15,190 bases of DNA, taken from positions 7,315 through 22,504 of the forward strand of contig DIYF01000012.1 of NCBI GenBank assembly GCA_002427745.1, in the 5' to 3' direction. Positions 1 to 6,665 of the stretch are shown piece by piece; within the stretch, counting starts at the first letter, position 1, and each line of letters begins with the position of its first letter. The stretch is from Roseivirga sp. UBA6061 (lineage in GTDB: Bacteria > Bacteroidota > Bacteroidia > Cytophagales > Cyclobacteriaceae). The position numbers were made by a program, and so were the translations under genes. The notes under the pieces were generated by a model. It did not search any database, had not been told where the DNA came from, and was given only the letters and a program-made list of their open reading frames with translations.

Positions 1-2052
1 ATCTCCGGTTCCGTGTACCAGGAGCAAATTGCCTTGCAGGTTTTTGGCGTGGGTAAAGGGAGAACCGTTTTTGTAATTCTCGGCATTCTCCCAGGGCAGG
101 CCCATATAGCGCTCCTGGTAGATATTGTCGTAAAGCAGTTGATTACCTACAGGTGCTACCGACATGCCCGTCTTGTAAATCTCCGGATAGCGGAACATCA
201 TGTTCAGGGTCATGGAGCCACCACCGCTCCAGCCCCAGATGCCTATGCGGTCTTCATCTACAAAATCAAATCTCTTAATAATGGCTTTGGCGCCTTTGGC
301 CTGATCGTGGGAGGCCAGAATACCAATTTGTCCATAGACGCTCTTGCGCCATTCTCTGCCTCTGGGGGCGGGGGTTCCGCGATTGTCCATGCTTATCACG
401 ATGTATCCTTGCTGGGCCAGCATCTTATGCCACAGGTAGCCGGACCCGCCCCAACGGTCCAGTACAGTTTGCCCGGCAGGTTCTCCATACACATGGAAGA
501 GTACAGGGTATTTTTTTGTCGGGTCAAAATCATGGGGTTTGATCATGTAGGCGTCTAGCTCTACGCCATCTCCAATGTCTACTTTGAAAAATTCAGAAGG
601 TGTTTTGGCCAGGCCTGCCACTGCTTGCTTTACGCGGGTATTCGCAGCCAGTACGCGTTGAACGGTATGACCGGGCAACGATATCAGGTCGATGGTTCTG
701 GGCTGATCAAAGCTCGAATAGGTATGAATGGCCCATTTGGCATCCGGAGATATCTGGTAGCTGTGAGTACCTGCTTCCCCGGCAGGAGACAAGCGCTCTG
801 CCTTTCCTTTACCATTGAGTCTGGAGCGATAAAGATAGCGTTGCGTGGCATTGTCAGGCGAGGCGATATAGTAAACCCAACCTTTTTTCTCATCGAGGTG
901 CTCAATGGATACCACATCAAACTCCCAGGGAGTCAGTGTTTTTGCCTCTCCGTCTTTATTGATTTCATAAATGTGTTTCCAGCCATCTCTTTCGCTCACC
1001 CAGGTAAAGGACTTTCCGCCTTTGATCCAGTTAAGGTCTCTGTGAAGCTGAACCCAGGCTTCGTCTTTTTCTGCCATCACCAGTTTTACCGCTCCTGATG
1101 AGGCATTGGTAAGCATGACCTTATTGGTGTTTTGCTTGCGGTTCAGTTGTTGAACTATCAGCTCTTCATTATCAGCCCAGTCCATACGGGCGAGATAGTG
1201 CTGTCGCGGATCACCTTCTATGTTCATCCATTGCGTAGCACCTCCGGTGATATTGACCACCCCGATTTTAGCAGCGGAGCCATCCGTGCCAACCTTCGGG
1301 TATTGTATGGGGATGGTACGGGAGTAGACCGAATCAGTATAGTTGATCATCAGGAAATCCCGAATGCCATTGGCGTCCAGCTGCCAGTAAGCAATACGCT
1401 TGCTGTCAGGGCTCCAGCGGAAACCGTCCTGCTGGCCCAGCTCTTCTTCATAGACCCAGTCGAAGGTACCATTGATGATTTTTACCGACCCGTCCTGTGT
1501 GAGTTGCGTGATCTTGCCGCTGGCCAGATCTTCTACATAGATATTGTGTTTTTGCACATAGCCTACCTTGGTGTTATCCGGGGAAAACTTGGCGAACATA
1601 AGTGTAGAGGGCTCCATCTTTGCTCCCATCTGGGTGAGATTCCAGTTTTCCAGATCCAGCACCCAATAGTCTCCTTTCGTATTGGTTCTCCATACCCGAA
1701 CCGTATTGGTGAAAATGAGCATCTTCTTTTTATCGGGAGACCAGGTGTAGTTGCTGATGGCCAGAGGGCGGTCAGCTCCGGAAGGAATAAGGCGTTGAGC
1801 CGGAATAAGTACAGAGCGTGCCCCTGTGGAGGTTTCATAGCGAATAATTTCGCGGGCACCGGGAGTACCCGGAGCACTTTCCAGGGTGGTATAGGCATCT
1901 CCGTTTTCTATCCAGCGGGCCGGGCCAAACCTCTCCTGACTGAACTCTCCTGAACTAAAGATACGTTCCAGGGAGAGCATTTGCGGGTCGCCCTGGGCGT
2001 ATACTGTTGAGGAAAAAATCAGTAAAATCAGTATTGCTTTCAGGCTTTTCAT
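1..2052 (-). CDS. Dipeptidyl peptidase IV-like serine peptidase (S9 family), 3' end outside the window
   Basis: This is probably a periplasmic or secreted exopeptidase that removes Xaa-Pro dipeptides from peptide N-termini. The frame is open from ATG 2052-2050 to base 1 (684 codons, no stop). Residues 1-21 are a signal peptide (MKSLKAILILLIF then SSTVYA). A beta-propeller fills roughly residues 40-470 and an alpha/beta hydrolase domain follows. Two seen features identify the S9B group: DWVYEEE, with Glu202-204 in the place where DPP-IV binds the substrate amino terminus, and the nucleophile motif GWSGGG with Ser609. The last residues are HGTGD, so the final codon in view is probably the catalytic Asp; the catalytic His and about 40-50 residues lie outside. 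It starts 29 bases after the dehydratase stop and is probably the last gene of that operon, which suggests it feeds proline or hydroxyproline from collagen-like peptides. A prolyl tripeptidyl peptidase is a less likely alternative. Confidence 0.92.
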   Translation of the reverse strand, partial: MKSLKAILILLIFSSTVYAQGDPQMLSLERIFSSGEFSQERFGPARWIENGDAYTTLESAPGTPGAREIIRYETSTGARSVLIPAQRLIPSGADRPLAISNYTWSPDKKKMLIFTNTVRVWRTNTKGDYWVLDLENWNLTQMGAKMEPSTLMFAKFSPDNTKVGYVQKHNIYVEDLASGKITQLTQDGSVKIINGTFDWVYEEELGQQDGFRWSPDSKRIAYWQLDANGIRDFLMINYTDSVYSRTIPIQYPKVGTDGSAAKIGVVNITGGATQWMNIEGDPRQHYLARMDWADNEELIVQQLNRKQNTNKVMLTNASSGAVKLVMAEKDEAWVQLHRDLNWIKGGKSFTWVSERDGWKHIYEINKDGEAKTLTPWEFDVVSIEHLDEKKGWVYYIASPDNATQRYLYRSRLNGKGKAERLSPAGEAGTHSYQISPDAKWAIHTYSSFDQPRTIDLISLPGHTVQRVLAANTRVKQAVAGLAKTPSEFFKVDIGDGVELDAYMIKPHDFDPTKKYPVLFHVYGEPAGQTVLDRWGGSGYLWHKMLAQQGYIVISMDNRGTPAPRGREWRKSVYGQIGILASHDQAKGAKAIIKRFDFVDEDRIGIWGWSGGGSMTLNMMFRYPEIYKTGMSVAPVGNQLLYDNIYQERYMGLPWENAENYKNGSPFTHAKNLQGNLLLVHGTGD

Positions 2053-2081
2053 ATCAGTTTTAATCTAAGTTTGAGGTTATG

Positions 2082-3140
2082 CTATCTTAAAATAAATCCG
2101 GTTTTTAAGGGGTCGTCCGGATCAATGATCCACTCGTTTTGTCCTACTACATGGGCGTTACCCTCTACTTTGGGAATTACCGCTTTGAAGGGGCCGTAAT
2201 CGACCTCTTTAACCACCGAAGCTTTGAAGGTGGTACCGAGAATGCTTTCTATCACAAAGGGGGTATCTCCCACACCTATTTCGTTTCTGGCGTGGTGTAT
2301 CGCCATGCGACCAGAAACCCCCGATCCGGTGGGAGAGCGGTCTACCTCACCTTCTGCAAAGATGCAGACATTGCGACTATGGGACTCACCGGTGGTTTTC
2401 TGGCTGATGAAAATGGTGCCATACAGAAAGCTAAGGTCAGCTTCAAAAGGGTGATCAATGGGTTGATCTGAGTTCATTACCGCACGCTTGATGGCCATGC
2501 CTTTCTGAATGTGCTCCTGTACGTTTTCTGCAGATAAATCGATACCAAGTTTGTCAGCATCTACATAGGCATAAAAGGCTCCCCCATAAGCGAGGTCATA
2601 GGTCACTGTGCCCAGTCCTTCTACTTCTACCTGAAGGTCGAGTGCCACAACAAAAGAAGGCACACAATGGAAGTGAGTGCTTAGTACTTTTCCACCTTCG
2701 ATGTTGGCATAGGAGATAATACGGCCACAGGGGGCATCAATGGCCATACGGGTGACAGGTTCGCTGATTTCAACCCAGCCCATTTCCACAGCCAGTTTGG
2801 TAATGGCAATGATAGCATGGCCACACATGGTGCTGTAACCCTCGTTGTGCAGGAACAGAATTCCGAAATCCGCTTCTTCATCATTGGGGGGAAGCAGAAT
2901 ACAGCCGTACATATCAGCATGGCCTCTGGGCTCAAACATCAGTGCAGTGCGGTACTCATCGTGATTTTCTTTGATATACCTGCGATAGGCCAGTACAGAA
3001 TCACCTTTCAGCTCAGGGAGTCCATCGAGAATTACTCTCAGAGGTTCTCCTCCTGTGTGCATATCAATACTTTTGATGCTGCTCCAGCCTTTGTGGGCGG
3101 GATAATCCTGTTGGTTCTTTATGTTGTCAAAAACACTCAT
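2082..3140 (-). CDS. lhpH: Trans-3-hydroxy-L-proline dehydratase (proline racemase family, Cys/Thr type)
   Basis: The family dehydrates trans-3-hydroxy-L-proline to pyrroline-2-carboxylate in the cytoplasm. The 352-residue protein is full length. It has the family start IDMHTGGEP (about residues 25-33), the first active-site motif MCGH with Cys106, and the second motif DRSPTGSG with Thr271. Proline racemases and 4-hydroxyproline epimerases have Cys at the second place. The Cys/Thr pair is the known mark of trans-3-hydroxyproline dehydratases such as human L3HYPDH, so the call rests on a residue seen here. The ATG overlaps the stop of the upstream FAD dehydrogenase gene in an ATGA arrangement, which points to translational coupling. 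The pyrroline-2-carboxylate reductase needed for the next step is at 5706-6662. The stop is TAG. Confidence 0.88.
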   Translation of the reverse strand: MSVFDNIKNQQDYPAHKGWSSIKSIDMHTGGEPLRVILDGLPELKGDSVLAYRRYIKENHDEYRTALMFEPRGHADMYGCILLPPNDEEADFGILFLHNEGYSTMCGHAIIAITKLAVEMGWVEISEPVTRMAIDAPCGRIISYANIEGGKVLSTHFHCVPSFVVALDLQVEVEGLGTVTYDLAYGGAFYAYVDADKLGIDLSAENVQEHIQKGMAIKRAVMNSDQPIDHPFEADLSFLYGTIFISQKTTGESHSRNVCIFAEGEVDRSPTGSGVSGRMAIHHARNEIGVGDTPFVIESILGTTFKASVVKEVDYGPFKAVIPKVEGNAHVVGQNEWIIDPDDPLKTGFILR

Positions 3141-4390
3141 GCGTATCGTTCTACAGCCAGTAAAGGTGATGTAATGGATGGGGTTTCACCTGATATTTCT
3201 TCGGCCAGCATCTGACCGGTTACAGGTCCGAGTGTCCAGCCGAGCATGGCATGGCCTGTGCCTACCAGCAGGTTTTTGTAGCGCTTTGTTCGGCCTATAT
3301 AGGGTAGTCCGTCAGGGGTGCAGGGGCGCAAGCCGGCCCAGGGTTCTACTTTTGAGAAGTCCTCATCTCTGAACTGAGGCATAAAATCTTTTACTCCTTT
3401 GATAATGCCCTGTACCCTTCTCTGATTTACTTCAAGCTGAGTACCGGCAATTTCCATGGTGCCTGCCAGGCGGAGGCCATGCATCATCGGGGTAGTGGCG
3501 ATACTCCCTTCTACCAGAATAGAAGGCATTTTAGGCATAACGACAGGCCTGGGCAGCACTATGCTATAGCCCTTGCCGGCTTGTAATGGAATATCCACCT
3601 TTAGCTGCTTCATCAACAGAGGAGTCCATGCTCCTGCTGCCAATACATATTCGTCAGCTTTTAATTCTCCTTCGGAAGTAATCAGCCGGTCTATCTGACT
3701 GCCGTTGTGAACGATTTGTCTGAGCGTGGTATTGAACCGGATATCAATACCAGAGTCAGTCAGACGCTCTTTGAACTCCTGCATAAACAAATGGGGCGTC
3801 ATCCAGCCATCACAGCCAAAATAGACAGAGCCAACGGTATTGTATTCTACCTCTGGCTCCATTTTCTCGGTTTCCTCCCTGGTGAGCATTTCTGCTTCCA
3901 GTCCGAAGCTTTGTGCCATCTTCACAAGCTCTTCTTCGTGGTGCAGGGCGGCTTCTGTTTTGCAGACCATCAAAAGGCCGGGCTTATTGTACCCCGCTTC
4001 AATGCGCTCGTTCTGTAGTATGTCTTCATAAAGCTTCTGACTCTCCACAGTGAGCGCATTCAATACTTTGGCTGATGCTTTTACGCGGGTATGTGTAGCT
4101 GCTTTTTTGAAGAGCAGTCCCCAGCGGATCAGGTCGCGATTAAGACGGGGCTTGATGTAAAAAGGACTTTCAGGATTGAGCATCCATTTCAACCCCTGGT
4201 TGATAATGCCCGGAGAGGCTAAAGGAATAATATGACTGGGGGAAATGTATCCGGCATTCCCAAAGGAGCAGTTATCGTTCCCGTCAGTGTTGTCAATGAC
4301 GGTCACGGCTATCCCTTTCTTATGCAGATAGTAGGCGGTGCTTAATCCCACAATACCTGCCCCGATTACAATTACCTTTTTCTCACTCAT
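3137..4390 (-). CDS. FAD-dependent D-amino-acid dehydrogenase, probably cis-4-hydroxy-D-proline dehydrogenase
   Basis: This DadA/DAO-family flavoenzyme is inferred to oxidise cis-4-hydroxy-D-proline to 1-pyrroline-4-hydroxy-2-carboxylate, passing electrons to the respiratory chain. The 417-residue protein starts with a dinucleotide-binding fold, VIVIGAGIVGLSTAYYL, with glycines 10, 12 and 15. Near the C-terminus it has the family's LRPCTPDGLPYIG and GTGHAMLGWTLGP segments. I chose ATG 4390, which has GGAAAA just upstream, over an in-frame TTG nine codons earlier, because the fold begins right after this ATG. The gene follows the epimerase by 23 bases and overlaps the dehydratase start by 4. 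It is a single-chain type, unlike the multi-subunit hydroxyproline dehydrogenase of Pseudomonas. Substrate choice rests on context; DadA-type D-alanine or other D-amino-acid oxidation cannot be excluded from sequence alone. Confidence 0.88.
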   Translation of the reverse strand: MSEKKVIVIGAGIVGLSTAYYLHKKGIAVTVIDNTDGNDNCSFGNAGYISPSHIIPLASPGIINQGLKWMLNPESPFYIKPRLNRDLIRWGLLFKKAATHTRVKASAKVLNALTVESQKLYEDILQNERIEAGYNKPGLLMVCKTEAALHHEEELVKMAQSFGLEAEMLTREETEKMEPEVEYNTVGSVYFGCDGWMTPHLFMQEFKERLTDSGIDIRFNTTLRQIVHNGSQIDRLITSEGELKADEYVLAAGAWTPLLMKQLKVDIPLQAGKGYSIVLPRPVVMPKMPSILVEGSIATTPMMHGLRLAGTMEIAGTQLEVNQRRVQGIIKGVKDFMPQFRDEDFSKVEPWAGLRPCTPDGLPYIGRTKRYKNLLVGTGHAMLGWTLGPVTGQMLAEEISGETPSITSPLLAVERYA

Positions 4391-4413
4391 TTTTTCCAAC
4401 TTCCGACTTAAAA

Positions 4414-5415
4414 TCAAATCACCTGGAACCCGTATGCATAAGGGTCCTCATCATCAATTACGATGGTGTTATAACCTGTTATTCTTGCCCAGCCTTCGAT
4501 ACTGGGTACAATGGCATCATACTCACCTAGTTTGACCACATCTTCCACACGCCCTGTAAACTGACTACCTATAATACTTTCATGTACAAACTGATCGCCT
4601 TTCTTCAGCTTGCCCTTGGCTGCCCACTGTGCCATGCGAGCAGAGGTTCCCGTACCACAGGGAGAGCGATCAATGGCCTTGTCTCCATAGAACACTGCAT
4701 TTCTGGCCGTGGAATTCTCCTGAGTAGGCGCTCCGGTCCAGAGCACATGGCTCAGGCCGCCAATGGTATCGTTTTGAGGGTGGGAAAAGCTGTGCTCAGC
4801 ATTGATCCGTTCCCTGATTTTCTGGCTCCAGCCAATCAGTTGCATGGCGGTGTAGTCTGCCATGTCCCTGTAGTTTTCCTGTGGATCTATGATCGCGTAG
4901 TAGTTGCCTCCATAGCTTACATCTACAGTAAGGAGTCCTAATTCAGGGCATTCTACTTCAATGTTCTCCTTGGCCAGGTAAGCGGGCACATTGGTAAGTT
5001 TTACCGCAGTGACCTTGTTGCCTTCCTGTCTGTAATCTATGGTGACCAGACCGGCTGGTGTTTCGAGCCTTAAATGCCCCGGAGTTTTGGGAGAAACCAG
5101 CCCTTCTTCAATCATAATCGTGACCGTCCCGATTGTGCCATGGCCACACATAGGCAGGCAACCACTGGTTTCAATAAAGAGCACCCCAATGTCATTGGTA
5201 GGATTGGTAGGAGGGTAGAGAATACTTCCCGACATCATATCATGCCCCCTGGGTTCAAACATCAGACCTTTGCGAATCCAGTCAAATTCCCGGAGGAAAT
5301 GCTGTCTTTTTTCACTCATGTCGGCTCCGTCAAGCAGTGGGCCGCCTCCGGCCACCAGTCTTACCGGGTTGCCGCAGGTGTGTGCATCTATGCAGAAGAA
5401 TCTTTTACTGTTCAT
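4414..5415 (-). CDS. lhpA: 4-hydroxyproline 2-epimerase (proline racemase family, Cys/Cys type)
   Basis: This cofactor-independent cytoplasmic enzyme converts trans-4-hydroxy-L-proline to cis-4-hydroxy-D-proline, the entry step of the pathway. The 333-residue protein shows FCIDAHTCGNPVRL at residues 7-20, MCGHGT with Cys90, and DRSPCGTGTSAR with Cys253, which is the two-cysteine acid/base pair of racemases and epimerases. I placed the start at ATG 5415-5413. The frame stays open 63 codons further upstream, but that part is translated from an inverted-repeat element and does not look like protein. Family members begin only a few residues before the IDxHT motif. The start codon lies 4 bases from the end of the repeat arm and has only TAAA in front of it, so the ribosome-binding region is inside the repeat. 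Proline racemase is the main alternative; the neighbouring dehydrogenase, deaminase and semialdehyde dehydrogenase favour hydroxyproline. Confidence 0.92.
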   Translation of the reverse strand: MNSKRFFCIDAHTCGNPVRLVAGGGPLLDGADMSEKRQHFLREFDWIRKGLMFEPRGHDMMSGSILYPPTNPTNDIGVLFIETSGCLPMCGHGTIGTVTIMIEEGLVSPKTPGHLRLETPAGLVTIDYRQEGNKVTAVKLTNVPAYLAKENIEVECPELGLLTVDVSYGGNYYAIIDPQENYRDMADYTAMQLIGWSQKIRERINAEHSFSHPQNDTIGGLSHVLWTGAPTQENSTARNAVFYGDKAIDRSPCGTGTSARMAQWAAKGKLKKGDQFVHESIIGSQFTGRVEDVVKLGEYDAIVPSIEGWARITGYNTIVIDDEDPYAYGFQVI

Positions 5416-5419
5416 TTTA

Positions 5420-5591
5420 TCGTCATTGCGAGCAGAGCGAAGCAATCTTGTTTTCGCCAGGCCCATTCTGTCACTCGCATTTGAGGCCGTGTAAAAAGTT
5501 GAAGGCGCGTCATCATGAATCAAATGAAGTGATCTCCATCTTCGGCTCGATGCCTTTTGAGGAGATTGCTTCACTGCGTTCGCAATGACGA
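5420..5591. repeat. Paired inverted-repeat (REP/MITE-like) element
   Basis: Two 29-base arms, 5420-5448 and 5563-5591, are inverted copies of each other with 25 of 29 positions matching. The outer 12 bases (TCGTCATTGCGA) and the inner 11 (GAAGCAATCT plus its neighbour) are the same and the differences lie in the middle. Each arm is itself an imperfect palindrome with ATTGC and GCAAT ends. The arms enclose 114 bases of unrecognised sequence. Sequences of this CATTGCGAG...GCGAAGCAATC type are known to me as dispersed repeats in many bacterial genomes, which often yield false ORFs reading LRSARND or CEQSEAI. No clear target-site duplication is seen at the ends and no transposase is in the window. 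The left arm ends 4 bases before the epimerase start codon. Confidence 0.85.
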
Positions 5592-5666
5592 GACGCTTTT
5601 TCACAGAGCCACCACTTCGAGTGCTCTATTTCTACTATAGGCCAGAGGCCTTTTAATCTAGTTTTA

Positions 5667-5691
5667 AATCACCCGGCAAAGCCAGGCGATT
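5667..5691 (-). terminator. Hairpin after the pyrroline-2-carboxylate reductase gene
   Basis: On the minus strand AATCGCCTGGC, a TTT loop and GCCGGGTGATT can form an 11-base-pair stem including two G-T wobbles. It starts 14 bases after the TAA of the reductase gene. The T run after it is short and partly inside the stem, so it is a plausible but not ideal intrinsic terminator. If it works, the locus is split into two transcripts, with the epimerase operon needing its own promoter between 5666 and 5416. Confidence 0.5.
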
Positions 5692-5705
5692 GATCACGTA
5701 TATCG

Positions 5706-6662
5706 TTAACCCATTAACCCATCATTGTCAATCTTCCTCATCACATACAGAGCAGCACTCAAATCTTCCAGGGCATGGCCCACAGATTTAAAGAGTGTTA
5801 TCTCCGCCTCATCAGTTCTGGCGAGCTGTCCTGCTTTACACAGGGTCTTTAGCTCTCCCTTGATTTCCTTCTCAGTAATCACGCCTTCCGCCAGGGGGAT
5901 AGCTAAGTCTCCTGATTCTTTCAATGCTCCGGGGTGATCGATGAAGACTGAAGATCGTTTCAGGGCGTCATCATCAGTTTCGCGCATATCCGGTCTGTAG
6001 GCTCCTACAAGGTCCAGATGCTGTCCTGGTGTCAGCCATTTTCCCAGGACCAGGGGTTCCTGGCTCAGTGTAGCCACTGAAATAATATCGGCCTGTGACA
6101 CTGCCTCTTCCAGGTTAGTAGCTACTTCTATCTCCATTGGAAAACCCGACAGTTGTTCTTTGACTGCCTCCGCTTTCCCGGGGTTCCTGCCCCATATCAA
6201 TACTCTTTTGATAGGTCTCACATGATGATGAGCCTTAATCAATTCAGGCGCAAGGGCTCCTGCTCCTACCATGAGCAGGGTAGAAGAATCCGTTCGCGAA
6301 AGGTAGAGCGAGGCAAGTGCTGAGGTGGCGGCTGTACGTTTCACTGTGAGCGTTTTCGCTTCCATCTGGGTTTTAACCAGCCCGTTTTTGGCGTCTATCA
6401 GTGTGTAGATTCCCTGAATGGAAGGCAGATCAAACTCACCATTGTAGGGCGAAACGGTTACTGTTTTAATACCCACATATTGGCCCTTGCTCCAGGCAGG
6501 CATGAGCAGTAAGGTTGAGGTGTTTTCCCCTACACCGTTCTCATATTCATAATGGTGTCGCTGGGGTACCGTAAACTCCCCCAGAAAGGCCTCTTTGAGT
6601 AGTGGAAGAAACTCCGTATAACCAAAAACTGCTTCGATATCGTTTGCTGAAATAAACCTCAT
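5706..6662 (-). CDS. lhpI: Delta1-pyrroline-2-carboxylate reductase (ornithine cyclodeaminase/mu-crystallin family)
   Basis: This cytoplasmic NAD(P)H enzyme is inferred to reduce pyrroline-2-carboxylate to L-proline, the second step of trans-3-hydroxy-L-proline use. The 318-residue protein has the family layout: a substrate-binding half with VGIKTVTVSP and LTVKRTAATSALASLYL, then a Rossmann fold starting LLMVGAGALAPELIKAH (about residues 128-144), then DLVGAYRPDMRETD with the conserved Asp. Its ATG follows the DUF885 gene stop by 3 bases, so it is in the same transcript as that gene and the aldehyde dehydrogenase. The family also contains ornithine cyclodeaminase, alanine dehydrogenase and ketimine reductase. 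I prefer the reductase because the matching dehydratase is about 2.6 kb downstream in the same locus. Confidence 0.85.
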   Translation of the reverse strand: MRFISANDIEAVFGYTEFLPLLKEAFLGEFTVPQRHHYEYENGVGENTSTLLLMPAWSKGQYVGIKTVTVSPYNGEFDLPSIQGIYTLIDAKNGLVKTQMEAKTLTVKRTAATSALASLYLSRTDSSTLLMVGAGALAPELIKAHHHVRPIKRVLIWGRNPGKAEAVKEQLSGFPMEIEVATNLEEAVSQADIISVATLSQEPLVLGKWLTPGQHLDLVGAYRPDMRETDDDALKRSSVFIDHPGALKESGDLAIPLAEGVITEKEIKGELKTLCKAGQLARTDEAEITLFKSVGHALEDLSAALYVMRKIDNDGLMG

Positions 6663-6665
6663 GGA

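Noticed and set aside
13..1953. Plus-strand ORFs of up to 273 codons at 13-558, 625-1098 and 1132-1953
   Set aside because: They lie antisense to the continuous DPP-IV frame with its clear motifs and show no protein-family features of their own.
5234..5241. Further TCATATCA copy inside the epimerase gene
   Set aside because: It encodes part of the GHDMMSG segment conserved in the protein, lacks the TTAA flank, and is far from any promoter position.
5416..5604. 63-codon N-terminal extension of the epimerase reading frame
   Set aside because: It is translated from the inverted-repeat element, gives the well-known false-protein pattern (LRSARND), and family members begin just before IDxHT.
5639..5654. 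AGGCC-AGA-GGCCT hairpin followed by TTTT on the plus strand
   Set aside because: The stem is only 5 base pairs, the T run is short, and no plus-strand gene ends nearby. It could at most add to the terminator region.
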